From contig NZ_BAAAFW010000054.1 of assembly GCF_039523735.1 (NCBI RefSeq), positions 62,001 to 126,000 of the forward strand: a stretch of 64,000 bases of DNA. Direction: 5' to 3'. Of the stretch, positions 53,197 to 60,888 are shown one piece after another. The stretch's first letter is position 1. Each line of letters opens with the position of its first letter. Position numbers and translations under genes: made by a program. Source of the DNA: Tatumella punctata. Lineage in GTDB: Bacteria > Pseudomonadota > Gammaproteobacteria > Enterobacterales > Enterobacteriaceae. Under the pieces are notes generated by a model. It searched no databases. It was not told where the DNA came from and saw only the letters and a program-made list of their open reading frames with translations.

Positions 53197-54108
53197 ATGC
53201 TGTGGTTTAAAAATATGATGGTTTACCGTCTCAACCGTGAAATCCCGCTGTCTGCCGATGACATGGAAAAGCAACTGGAGGCATGCAGTTTCACCCCCTG
53301 TGGCAGCCAGGATCAGGTAAAAACCGGCTGGATAGCACCACTGAATGATAAGGCCGACGCACTGGTCCATGTCAGTAACGGTCAGATGCTGCTCTGCGCC
53401 CGTAAAGAAGAGAAAATCCTGCCCTCCCCGGTGATCAAACAAGCCCTTGAGGCCAAAATCAGTCATCTGGAAGCTACCCAGCAACGTAAGCTGAAAAAAA
53501 CTGAGAAAGATTCCCTGAAAGATGAAGTGATCCATAGCCTGTTGCCGCGCGCTTTCAGCCGCTACAGCCAGACCTGGCTGTGGATTGATACCCGACACCA
53601 GCTGATTATGGTCGACAGCGCCAGTGCCAAAAAAGCAGAAGACCTGCTGGCATTGTTGCGCAAAAGCCTCGGTTCGTTGCCGGTTGTCCCGCTGACACTG
53701 GAAACGCCCGTCGAACTGACGCTGACCGAATGGGTACGTTCCGGCAGCCTGCCGGCAGGTTTTACCCTGCTGGATGAAGCCGAACTGAAAGCGACTCTGG
53801 AAGAAGGTGGCGTGATCCGCTGTAAAAAACAGGCGCTGGTCAGTGACGAAATTGCCCTGCATATCGAGGCCGGAAAACGGGTGACAAAACTGGCCCTCGA
53901 CTGGCAGGAGCGATTACAGTTTATGGTTTGTGATGACGGTTCACTCAAAAGGCTGAAATTCAGCGAAACGCTGCGTGAACAAAATGATGATATCGACCGG
54001 GAAGATCAGGCCTTACGCTTTGATGCGGATTTTACCCTGATGACCGGTGAGCTGGCGATGTTTACCGAAGCACTGGTGGAAGCCCTGGGCGGCGAAGCCC
54101 GGCGCTGA
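53197..54108 (+). CDS. rdgC: Recombination-associated protein RdgC
   Basis: RdgC is a ring-shaped dimer that binds double-stranded DNA and modulates RecA. The 303 residues equal the E. coli length, beginning MLWFKNMMVYRLNREIPLSA. The gene keeps its E. coli neighbourhood near ppnP and sbcCD, but mak and araJ are replaced here by the regulator/kinase/permease module. It is convergent with ppnP. Confidence 0.96.
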   Translation: MLWFKNMMVYRLNREIPLSADDMEKQLEACSFTPCGSQDQVKTGWIAPLNDKADALVHVSNGQMLLCARKEEKILPSPVIKQALEAKISHLEATQQRKLKKTEKDSLKDEVIHSLLPRAFSRYSQTWLWIDTRHQLIMVDSASAKKAEDLLALLRKSLGSLPVVPLTLETPVELTLTEWVRSGSLPAGFTLLDEAELKATLEEGGVIRCKKQALVSDEIALHIEAGKRVTKLALDWQERLQFMVCDDGSLKRLKFSETLREQNDDIDREDQALRFDADFTLMTGELAMFTEALVEALGGEARR

Positions 54109-54114
54109 TCACTG

Positions 54115-54144
54115 CGCCATGCCCTGCACAGGCAGAGCATGGCG
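54115..54144. terminator. Hairpin between convergent rdgC and ppnP
   Basis: CGCCATGC pairs with GCATGGCG, with an inner CCTG/CAGG extension and a small bulge. No U-tract is present, so its action as a terminator is tentative. Confidence 0.4.
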
Positions 54145-54153
54145 TACCATCAT

Positions 54154-54438
54154 TTACAGATAGCGACACAGATAAGCACTGTCTTCAGCAACCTGTAAAT
54201 AAAACTCACTGTTCCCCGGCACATTAAATACCTGTCCTGCTTCATACCAGCGCCATTCGGTTTCACCCGGTAACAATACCTTCAGTGATCCACTGACAAC
54301 CGTCATTTCTTCCGGCTTACCGGTACCAAAGGTATATTCGCCCGCAGACATAACACCGACAGAGGCGCTGCCTGACAGGGTGTTTTCAAAACCAATCGAT
54401 TTGACCTTACCTTCAAAGTACTCATTAGACTTCAGCAT
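54154..54438 (-). CDS. ppnP: Pyrimidine/purine nucleoside phosphorylase PpnP
   Basis: PpnP (YaiE) is a small cupin that phosphorolyses several nucleosides to base and ribose-1-phosphate. The 94 residues equal the E. coli length. MLKSNEYFEGKVKSIGFEN, SVGVMSAGEYTFGT and the cupin PEEMTVVSGSLKVLLPG are diagnostic. It lies between rdgC and aroL; the E. coli yaiA and aroM genes usually in this stretch are missing. Confidence 0.96.
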   Translation of the reverse strand: MLKSNEYFEGKVKSIGFENTLSGSASVGVMSAGEYTFGTGKPEEMTVVSGSLKVLLPGETEWRWYEAGQVFNVPGNSEFYLQVAEDSAYLCRYL

Positions 54439-54636
54439 GCAGTTTCCTTAATCGTCAGCAGGATGTTGCAGACAGTGTAAAAGCTGTCAGATCGACTTGT
54501 CACGTAAATAATCAGCCACATCATCAGCTTAACCATTTCCGCTACCGCTCAGAGCTGACAGAGCAGTTTCGGCTGGTTTCTGGTATCAGGAACGGGCAAA
54601 GTTTCTTTAAAATAGCAGACCAGAGAACAACTGCGG

Positions 54637-54665
54637 AAAAATGGCCGGTATAACAGGCTACCGGC
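54637..54665 (-). terminator. Rho-independent terminator of aroL
   Basis: GCCGGTA pairs with TACCGGC around an 8-base loop, followed on the minus strand by CATTTTT. It lies about 36 bases after the aroL stop. Confidence 0.7.
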
Positions 54666-54670
54666 AGAAA

Positions 54671-54708
54671 GGCGAACCGGGGCAGGCGAACCGGGGCAGG
54701 CTAACCGG
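54671..54708. repeat. Tandem 14-bp repeat at the aroL 3' end
   Basis: The unit GGCGAACCGGGGCA occurs twice in perfect tandem (54671-54684 and 54685-54698), followed by a third partial GGCTAACCGG that includes the aroL stop codon. It looks like a replication-slippage product. Confidence 0.8.
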
Positions 54709-55225
54709 CTCGCTGTTGTGATAATACCTGCAATATATTATCCACCACTTCCTGAGGAGGACGGGAAGCATCAATAATATGGTGAGCTGTGGATGAATAA
54801 AGCGGACTGCGGATTTTCAGCACATCGCTCATTTCTTCGGTGATCGGTCTGCCTGTCAGGGTCGGACGCTGTCCGGCTTCCGGATCCACCGTTAAGCGCT
54901 TAGCCAGTTCCTGCGGTTCAGCCTTCAGCCAGAAAACCCGGCCATGTTCACGCATATGCTGGCAATTTTCCGGGCGCAGGATAATACCGCCGCCGGTTGC
55001 AATCACTGCCGATGCCGTCGTCACCTGAATCAGTGATGCTGACTCTTTATCCCGAAAGCTTTCCCACCCTTGTTCGGCAACAATTTGGGCAATGGTGCAT
55101 TGCAGCGACGATTGCAAATGATGATCCGTATCATTAAATGCATAGCCCAGTGTCTGTGATAACAGATGGCCGATGGTTGTTTTTCCGCAACCCCGCGCAC
55201 CTATCAGATAGATGGGTAATGACAT
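54701..55225 (-). CDS. aroL: Shikimate kinase II
   Basis: AroL phosphorylates shikimate in aromatic amino acid synthesis. The start at 55225 (MSLPIYLIGARGCGKTT) follows GGAGG and gives 174 residues, the E. coli length; the frame stays open far upstream but without family sequence. Walker A GARGCGKTT is at residues 9-17, the shikimate-binding FNDTDHHLQ follows and TGGGIILRPENC is present. In E. coli the gene is TyrR- and TrpR-controlled, but no convincing TyrR box was found here. Confidence 0.95.
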   Translation of the reverse strand: MSLPIYLIGARGCGKTTIGHLLSQTLGYAFNDTDHHLQSSLQCTIAQIVAEQGWESFRDKESASLIQVTTASAVIATGGGIILRPENCQHMREHGRVFWLKAEPQELAKRLTVDPEAGQRPTLTGRPITEEMSDVLKIRSPLYSSTAHHIIDASRPPQEVVDNILQVLSQQRAG

Positions 55226-55581
55226 AAAGACCGATCCTCCGCCGGGATAGTTAAAGTGACTGGATGTAAACCTGTGCATGATAACCGGAATTGCCCCTGA
55301 CAGCCACCCGCCGACAACCGCCAGCGGCGGAAAACATCGATATTTGTGGCCGGGCGGGATACCGCAATATTTTTTTACTGCGTTTGCATTTACTTTACCG
55401 GCCGGCACCCCCATATATAACTCCGGCATAACTGTTTAACAGGGTGCAGTCACCAAACAATAATTGCAGGGTGCAGGTAACAGCAGTGACCAACACCGGC
55501 ACCCGGAGTCACAGACAGTCACAACCACCCTCACTGATATACAGCCGGGGTGTAATAAAGATGATAAAAAGAGGTTTCACC
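55226..55581. other. aroL to DUF2076 intergenic region
   Basis: These 356 bases separate divergent genes and should hold both promoters. A 10-bp direct repeat CAGGGTGCAG occurs at 55440-55449 and 55467-55476. No gene or clear regulator site was recognised otherwise. Confidence 0.55.
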
Positions 55582-56280
55582 ATGCAGAGCGAAGAACAAA
55601 AACTGATTGATAGTCTGTTTAGCCGTTTACAACAGGCAGAAACCCAAAGCGGACCACGAGACCCCGGGGCAGAACAGTTAATCAAAAACCATCTGCAAAA
55701 CCAGCCTGCAGCAGCCTACTATATGTCACAGGCGTTACTTATTCAGGAAGCAGCACTGAAAAAGCTGAATGATCAGGTCGCCGGGCTGGAAACCCGTTTA
55801 CAACAGCTGCAACAACAGCAGCAGCCTCAGAGCAGTGGTGGTTTTCTGGCCGGTTTATTTGGCGGTGGCAACTCACAGCAACGCCAGCAGGCTCCAGCCC
55901 AGTCAGCATGGGGTAATCCGCAACAGGCACCACAGCAGCCTCAGCAACAACCAGCCTACACTGCACCTCCGGCAGCGGGCCGTACTACCGGCTTCCTGGG
56001 GGGGGCATTACAAACTGCTGCAGGTGTTGCCGGCGGGGTGGTACTGGCAGATATGCTGACCAGCATGTTCCACCATTCTCAGCCGGAAGAGATTGTAAAC
56101 ATTATTAATGAAGCACCGCCGGAAACGCCGGATTACGATCAGAATCTGGATACCTTTAATTACGGCAGCAACGAGCATCCTGCAGACAATGCCAGCTGGG
56201 ATGATAATAATAACGGCGGTGGCTTTGACAGCTTCTTTGGTGATAACAGCTTTAATGATGACGACGATAGTTTCCTGTAA
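55582..56280 (+). CDS. DUF2076 domain-containing protein
   Basis: The function of DUF2076 proteins is not established. The start at 55582 (MQSEEQKLIDSLFSRLQQAE) was chosen for its GAGG site 8 bases upstream and its match to the family N-terminus, giving 232 residues; ATGs at 55561 and 55444 are less likely. The protein has an N-terminal helical segment with AAAYYMSQALLIQEAALKKLN, a Gln/Pro-rich middle, a Gly/Ala-rich segment (FLGGALQTAAGVAGGVVLADML) and an acidic Asp/Asn-rich tail. It is divergent from aroL and convergent with yaiI. Confidence 0.85.
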   Translation: MQSEEQKLIDSLFSRLQQAETQSGPRDPGAEQLIKNHLQNQPAAAYYMSQALLIQEAALKKLNDQVAGLETRLQQLQQQQQPQSSGGFLAGLFGGGNSQQRQQAPAQSAWGNPQQAPQQPQQQPAYTAPPAAGRTTGFLGGALQTAAGVAGGVVLADMLTSMFHHSQPEEIVNIINEAPPETPDYDQNLDTFNYGSNEHPADNASWDDNNNGGGFDSFFGDNSFNDDDDSFL

Positions 56281-56311
56281 CTCCCCCCTGTCGTCCCGGT
56301 TTCAGGCAGCC

Positions 56312-56755
56312 TCAGGGCTGTCTGAACCATTTGTCCAGTTCATTCGCAAATAACTGCCGGTCTTTCTGATTCAGTGCCGGCGGACCGCCGGAAGGAATGC
56401 CACTGGCCCGCAGCGTTTCCATAAAATCACGCATTGTCAGGCGTTCGCGGATCGTCGCCGGAGAGTAGCGCTCTCCCCGCGGGTTCAGCGCGTCAGCCCC
56501 TTTTTCCAGCACTTCCGCCGCCAGAGGAATATCAGCGGTGATCACCAAATCACCGGGGATCAGCCTGCGGACAATTTCATTATCGGCCACATCAAACCCC
56601 GCGGCGACCCGCAGACTGTGCAGCCAGGGTGATGCCGGCAGCCGCAGTGACTGGTTAGCGACAAAAGTAATATGTGTTTGTGTTCTTTCTGCTGCGCGAT
56701 ACAGTATTTCTTTGATTACTGTCGGGCAGGCATCAGCGTCAACCCAGATAGCCAT
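56312..56755 (-). CDS. yaiI: YaiI/YqxD family protein (DUF188)
   Basis: YaiI proteins have a PIN-like fold and no established role. The start at 56755 (MAIWVDADACPTVIKEILYRAAE) matches E. coli YaiI (152 aa) and gives 147 residues; the upstream open extension is not family-like. Conserved acidic residues are in WVDADACP, DNEIVRRL and LVITADIPLA, and the C-terminus contains RERLTMRDFMETLRASGIPSGGP. It lies next to and divergent from proC, as in E. coli. Confidence 0.95.
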   Translation of the reverse strand: MAIWVDADACPTVIKEILYRAAERTQTHITFVANQSLRLPASPWLHSLRVAAGFDVADNEIVRRLIPGDLVITADIPLAAEVLEKGADALNPRGERYSPATIRERLTMRDFMETLRASGIPSGGPPALNQKDRQLFANELDKWFRQP

Positions 56756-56911
56756 AATACCTCCTAAAGGGACGGAGCCGGAATTGTGGACTATTATGGC
56801 CACCGGGGACAACTGTTTATCCGTTTACCGGTTGCTGTCAGCCCCCGGGAAAAGATAACCTGATATCACGCAGGCACACTGCGGCTTTCCGACGACAACA
56901 AAGGACAGGTA

Positions 56912-57724
56912 ATGCTGAATAAAAAAATTGGTTTCATCGGTTGCGGTAATATGACCAAAGCAATCATTAACGGTATTGTTAAAAGCCAGGTGATTACGCC
57001 GGAAAATATCTGGGTGTTTGACCGTAAAGTGGCAACTAACCAGCAGATGTCCGCGGAGTATGGTCTGCATGCTGCCGAAAGTGCCGAAGTGATTGCCCGC
57101 GAAACGGATATTCTGGTCGTGGCAGTGAAACCCAATGTTATCCGTAAAGTACTGGGCGACATTGCCGGGCAGATCAGTAAACAGACCCTGGTGGTTTCGA
57201 TTGCAGCCGGTGTCACTCTGGATTCCTTAGCCGATATCCTTGGTCATGATCGTAAAATTATCCGTATTATGCCGAACACACCGGCATTAGTCGGTGAAGG
57301 AATGAGTTCGGTCACCCCGAATGCCCTGGTCAGTCCGGAAGAAACCGCAACGATCCTCGAAATATTCCGCAGCTTCGGTCAAGCAGAACAGGTCAGCGAA
57401 TACCTGATTCATCCGGTCGTCGGCGTCAGCGGATCATCACCGGCCTATGTGTTTATGATGATTGAAGCCATGGCGGATGCCGCCGTTCTGGGCGGGATGC
57501 CGAGGCAGCAGGCTTATTCTTTCGCGGCACAGGCCGTCAAAGGGGCAGCACAGATGGTACTGGAAACCGGGCAGCATCCGGCACAGTTAAAAGACAGTGT
57601 ATGTTCGCCCGGCGGCACCACTATCGAAGCGGTTCAGACTCTGGAAAGTCAGGGCTTCCGTTCGGCTATTATGCTGGCAATGCAGAAATGTATCGAAAAG
57701 TCAGAAGCATTAAGTAAAAAATAG
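56912..57724 (+). CDS. proC: Pyrroline-5-carboxylate reductase
   Basis: ProC performs the last step of proline synthesis with NADPH. The 270 residues (E. coli 269) begin with the Rossmann motif GFIGCGNMTKAI (about residues 6-17). The family signature near the C-terminus reads LKDSVCSPGGTTIEAVQTLE (about 228-247). It is monocistronic and ends in a good hairpin. The neighbouring gene on the far side is lpxO, unlike E. coli, where dgcC/psiF follow. Confidence 0.97.
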   Translation: MLNKKIGFIGCGNMTKAIINGIVKSQVITPENIWVFDRKVATNQQMSAEYGLHAAESAEVIARETDILVVAVKPNVIRKVLGDIAGQISKQTLVVSIAAGVTLDSLADILGHDRKIIRIMPNTPALVGEGMSSVTPNALVSPEETATILEIFRSFGQAEQVSEYLIHPVVGVSGSSPAYVFMMIEAMADAAVLGGMPRQQAYSFAAQAVKGAAQMVLETGQHPAQLKDSVCSPGGTTIEAVQTLESQGFRSAIMLAMQKCIEKSEALSKK

Positions 57725-57734
57725 CGGTTGTGTA

Positions 57735-57762
57735 TTGCCGGATACCGCAAAGTATCCGGCAA
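57735..57762. terminator. Hairpin between convergent proC and lpxO
   Basis: TTGCCGGATAC pairs perfectly with GTATCCGGCAA (11 bp, 6-base loop). It lies between the two stops and has no long U-tract. Confidence 0.7.
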
Positions 57763-57768
57763 CACGGA

Positions 57769-58683
57769 TCACCAGTGTTTAAAGACCGAGATAATCAGTC
57801 CCAGAAAAATCAGTGTAATCACACCATTTTTCAGCAGGTAATAAAGTTTACGGTTCCGCTTTTTGAGTCTTTGTCCCGCATCACGGGCGGCATTTACGTA
57901 TTTAAATAACCGATTAATGGTGCCGGTACGGTCACTATCATCATTAGGCGATGCCGCCGCTGACATTAATGTTTGTCCTGCCCAGTGGTTTACTGCCTGC
58001 GCCCAGCGCCATTTCATCGGTCTTTCTATATCACAGAACAAAATAATGCGGGTCTGTCCGGTATCATTCTGTGCCCAGTGAACAAAAGTTTCGTCAAAAA
58101 TCATCGCCTCACCATCATGCCAGCTACGGCGCACACCATCGACCTCAATAAAGCACTGTTCATCATTCGGTGTTGATAACCCCAGATGGTAACGCACTGA
58201 TCCGGCATAAGGGTCGCGGTGTTTGCCTAAATAGCTGCCGGCGGGCAACTCTGCAAACATTGCAGCTTTGATACAGGGAATAGAACTGACCAGCCGGGTG
58301 GTCACCGGGCAAAGCTGCTCAGCGGACGGGTGTGCATCACCGTACCATTTGAGATAAAAACGCTTCCAGCCGCGCTTAAAGAAGGTATTAAAACCGGCAT
58401 CGTTGTTTGCCGTCGCGGCTTTAATATGGCTTTGCAGGTTCACCGCTTCATCTCTGATAACCTGCCAGTTATCACGTAAAGGCTGCAGCTCAGCAAACGT
58501 ATCTGCGGGAAACCATGCCTGCTTTGATGGCAATGCCGAGAACCCGGTCATAAACATGTTTACCGGGGCCATAAAGGTTGAATGATCAAATAATTGCCTG
58601 GAAAACTTCTGTCTTATTTTTCCGCGGGAATGGGCATAAAATACACTGATAAAAAAAACGCAAATAATAATAAGCGCTGCCAT
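57769..58683 (-). CDS. lpxO: Lipid A hydroxylase LpxO (Fe(II)/2-oxoglutarate-dependent)
   Basis: LpxO adds a 2-hydroxyl to the secondary myristate of lipid A at the cytoplasmic face of the inner membrane. The 304 residues match the Salmonella-type protein. Membrane helices are at both ends (about 2-17 and 283-300). The Asp/Asn beta-hydroxylase core shows GKHRDPYAGSVRYHLGL with the His-x-Asp ligands, FDETFVHWAQN with the distal His, and the Arg of TRIILFCDIERP. K-12 lacks this gene. AGGAAGAG upstream supports the start. Confidence 0.93.
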   Translation of the reverse strand: MAALIIICVFFISVFYAHSRGKIRQKFSRQLFDHSTFMAPVNMFMTGFSALPSKQAWFPADTFAELQPLRDNWQVIRDEAVNLQSHIKAATANNDAGFNTFFKRGWKRFYLKWYGDAHPSAEQLCPVTTRLVSSIPCIKAAMFAELPAGSYLGKHRDPYAGSVRYHLGLSTPNDEQCFIEVDGVRRSWHDGEAMIFDETFVHWAQNDTGQTRIILFCDIERPMKWRWAQAVNHWAGQTLMSAAASPNDDSDRTGTINRLFKYVNAARDAGQRLKKRNRKLYYLLKNGVITLIFLGLIISVFKHW

Positions 58684-58831
58684 CGTTCTCTTCCTTAATT
58701 ATGCTGAGAATAAGCAAAGCATTACCGTAATTAAATAGCGGTAAATTAAACTGCGGCGGAATTTTAGGGTAATACGGACGATTTTCTTAGCCGCAAGTGC
58801 GAATATATATCACAGAATAAATGTTACAAAT

Positions 58832-58871
58832 AAAAATCTGACAGACAGTCTCTGACTGAGACTGTCTGTCA
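58832..58871 (-). terminator. Rho-independent terminator of psiF
   Basis: TGACAGACAGTCTC pairs perfectly with GAGACTGTCTGTCA (14 bp, 5-base loop), followed on the minus strand by ATTTTTA. It lies 27 bases after the psiF stop. Confidence 0.9.
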
Positions 58872-58897
58872 GAGACATCATAGCAACAAGGGTATAC

Positions 58898-59206
58898 TCA
58901 GCTTTTTTTCAGGCAGCTACTCATAAATGACTTACGCGCATCACCTTTCAATGCTTTTTGTTTGGCATCAGCGTTACAGGTTTTCATTTTTTGCTGCTGT
59001 GTGGTCAGACCAGCTTTGTTATTCTCTTTTTTCAGGCAGGTACTCATAAAACCCTTACGGGCATCCCCTTTCAGGCTCTGAGAACTGGCCTGATGATTAC
59101 AGTCAGTCATTTTTTGTTGTTGTGCTGTTTTTTCGGCTGCAGTTGCTGTTACTGACGCCGTGACGCAGCACCCACACAGTATTAACCTGCTGATCAGTTT
59201 ATTCAT
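58898..59206 (-). CDS. psiF: PsiF repeat family protein
   Basis: PsiF is a small secreted protein induced by phosphate starvation in E. coli; its role is unknown. The 102 residues (E. coli 106) have a signal peptide ending ATAAE near residue 25. Two PsiF repeats follow, each QQQKMxxCNxxAxxxxLKGDARKxFMSxCLKK, with two Cys per repeat. In E. coli psiF follows phoA and shares its Pho-controlled transcript. Here phoA is absent and the next gene is iraP. No Pho box was found directly upstream. Confidence 0.93.
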   Translation of the reverse strand: MNKLISRLILCGCCVTASVTATAAEKTAQQQKMTDCNHQASSQSLKGDARKGFMSTCLKKENNKAGLTTQQQKMKTCNADAKQKALKGDARKSFMSSCLKKS

Positions 59207-59293
59207 TACTTACTCCTGTAATAACAGTATCGGCCGGATAGCCATAGCCCCCCCGTGTTGCGGGAAGTCATATTATTCGTAATTTAACAGCTA

Positions 59294-59563
59294 TTATCCG
59301 TCAGACAACGGATATTTTATTGCCGATATAGCGTCCAGGCAACGGCTATATGAAAAAGACTCAGCCTTTATTGAAAATGGATCATTATTACTCAATAGCT
59401 GCTGCTGAAACTTTTCCTCAAATAAAGAAACAGTCTCCGCAGGTAAACTTTCCAGCATGAGCGATAAAATCACTTCCATAGCTGCCATTCGCTCGGTCTG
59501 AAGCTTATACTCTTCGTCTTTCTCTGCCAGTTTGATTAACAGCTCAGCGATTAGGTTGTTCAT
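59294..59563 (-). CDS. iraP: Anti-adapter protein IraP-like
   Basis: IraP binds RssB and so protects sigma-S from ClpXP, in response to phosphate starvation in E. coli. The start at 59563 (MNNLIAELLIKLAEKDEE) follows GAGG and is nearly superimposable on E. coli MKNLIAELLFKLAQKEEE; the 89-residue length compares with 86. The rest diverges, but a coiled N-terminal half (residues 1-40) is kept. The position beside psiF agrees with E. coli iraP-phoA-psiF. ClpP, the protease it would counter, is encoded at the other end of the window. Confidence 0.85.
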   Translation of the reverse strand: MNNLIAELLIKLAEKDEEYKLQTERMAAMEVILSLMLESLPAETVSLFEEKFQQQLLSNNDPFSIKAESFSYSRCLDAISAIKYPLSDG

Positions 59564-59770
59564 AATTAACCTCAGCATTATCTGCTGCTGACGGTAACAT
59601 TAAATAAATAAAAATGCAGATTTTTTTACTAAATGGCTGGCAAACGAGGAGAAAAAAACAAAAAAAGACGGGGTTCGCGGGAAATCATTGCTTGCGACAG
59701 GTCAGCGGCAGACATACCAGCAGATCATGCCACGCAGAACGGTGAGAAAAGATCAGATGCGATATTATCT

Positions 59771-59803
59771 CCGGAGGGCCCTGGTATCCAGGGTGCCCTC
59801 CGG
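59771..59803 (-). terminator. Long hairpin after the Gly-rich lipoprotein gene
   Basis: CCGGAGGGCCCTGG and CCAGGGTGCCCTCCGG pair over about 14 bp with a small bulge and a 3-base loop. It lies about 20 bases after the stop and has no U-tract, so it may stabilise the mRNA or end it weakly. Confidence 0.5.
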
Positions 59804-59824
59804 CAATTATCTGCCGGCAGTTAT

Positions 59825-59983
59825 TCAGCGTCCGTTATCGCCATAGTGAGGCCCGCCGCCGCCCCATCCGCCGCCGCCAGGCCCTCCGCCTCCCCAGCCC
59901 CCGCCACCCGGCGGCGGGAAAATACAACCGTTAAGCATCACAACAACGCCCAGCACTGCAGAAATTTTAATCAAACGTAACAT
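59825..59983 (-). CDS. Small Gly/Trp-rich lipoprotein (52 aa)
   Basis: A 52-residue product begins MLRLIKISAVLGVVVMLNGC, a complete lipoprotein signal with Cys20 as the lipidation site. The mature part is almost entirely glycine with spaced Trp and Pro (CIFPPPGGGGWGGGGPG and a second GGGGWGGGGP), ending HYGDNGR. I do not recognise a named family. The gene lies between iraP and the I78 inhibitor on the same strand, with a stable hairpin after it. The opposite strand is also open over this stretch but gives a low-complexity Ala/Pro/Arg product without a good start. Confidence 0.7.
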   Translation of the reverse strand: MLRLIKISAVLGVVVMLNGCIFPPPGGGGWGGGGPGGGGWGGGGPHYGDNGR

Positions 59984-60301
59984 AATGACCCCGCTGATAA
60001 TTGTTCTCTGAAATCGCCGTCAGTATATCCGCGCAGATGATAAGAATTATCCGTTTCAACGGGCCATTGATTTTATGACATACAACCTGACAATTATCTT
60101 ACAGCGGGCAGACAAAAAAGTGATGGTAAACGGCGGACGTCACGCAGAAACGGGCTGAAAATAACGTAAGTTCACCCTGCGGATAACAGAGTGACAGAAG
60201 TGATGCGCCAGAAAAAGCCCGCCGGAGCGGGAAATACATCTGATAACGAACAGCATCAGAGTATAGAGGTGAATAATGACTTTCTGATGACAGCAGCACT
60301 T
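59984..60301. other. Region between the Gly-rich lipoprotein and I78 inhibitor genes
   Basis: This 318-base stretch contains the I78 terminator (60212-60231) and should hold the minus-strand promoter of the Gly-rich lipoprotein. The AT-rich part 59990-60110 is the likely place. No further gene is supported. Confidence 0.5.
60212..60231 (-). terminator. Rho-independent terminator of the I78 inhibitor gene
   Basis: CCCGC and GCGGG form a short GC stem around a 4-base loop, followed on the minus strand by CTTTTT. It lies about 70 bases after the stop. Confidence 0.75.
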
Positions 60302-60592
60302 TTATCCGCAGTATACCCTGCTGATCATTCCCTGGCTGTCAGCAAAGAAATTCAGGCGGCGCAGGTTAAAATCCATGGCGACCACAGAATGATAGCCAAT
60401 TGCCCGAACCGGATTATCAAAACGCAGATTATTCACCGACGACAGTGGTTTACCGAGGTACTGCTGATAATCAGAAGCACCACACATATCATCATCAGGG
60501 ACATAGGCTGTCTGTGATGGCTTAGCGGACGACTGGCAGCCCGCCAGTAACAGAAAGCCAGTGATAAGTAATACTCTGCCATATGTTTTCAT
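60302..60592 (-). CDS. I78 family peptidase inhibitor lipoprotein
   Basis: I78 inhibitors are small proteins that block subtilisin-like serine proteases. The 96-residue product has a lipoprotein signal ending FLLLAGC (Cys19). The mature domain shows the family pattern: MCGASDYQQYLGKPLSSV (about 36-53), RFDNPVRAIGYHSVVAMDF and a C-terminal VYCG, with the two Cys expected to form a disulfide. GAGGAATAAAG upstream supports the start. Its target is unknown; it may protect the periplasm from proteases of host or competitors. Confidence 0.85.
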   Translation of the reverse strand: MKTYGRVLLITGFLLLAGCQSSAKPSQTAYVPDDDMCGASDYQQYLGKPLSSVNNLRFDNPVRAIGYHSVVAMDFNLRRLNFFADSQGMISRVYCG

Positions 60593-60888
60593 CTTTATTC
60601 CTCAGGTACAGGACCGGTAATACAGTTGCGGGCCTTTACATCGCTACCGGGTCCTGATATTGCAGGGCACAGCCCTTCATCTAATAACATCTATGGTACA
60701 AAATCCCCCGCCGAAAGGACGGATATTACCTTTACAACCTGGCCCGCAGACCCGGGCAGACTCAGATGTGATTATAACCTCAGCCTGTACCGATGCATTA
60801 ACAAAACCCGGCGGTGATTGCATCGCCTGACTCGACAGTGATTTGTGCCATTGATACTATTCAGAAGATTCCTACTACCGGGCGAACA

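Noticed and set aside
55370..55400. TyrR box upstream of aroL
   Set aside because: TGTAAA-N6-TTTACA symmetry is not present; only isolated half-like TTTAC strings occur.
55226..55429. N-terminal extension of aroL by 68 residues
   Set aside because: The extension has no family similarity, and the internal start at 55225 has GGAGG and gives exactly the E. coli length.
59633..59980. 115-codon + strand ORF opposite the Gly-rich lipoprotein
   Set aside because: The product is low-complexity Ala/Pro/Arg/Ser, the mirror of GC-rich glycine codons on the other strand, and no good ribosome-binding site supports it.
60191..60517. 108-codon + strand ORF overlapping the I78 gene
   Set aside because: It overlaps the terminator and most of a well-supported lipoprotein gene on the opposite strand and shows no family features.
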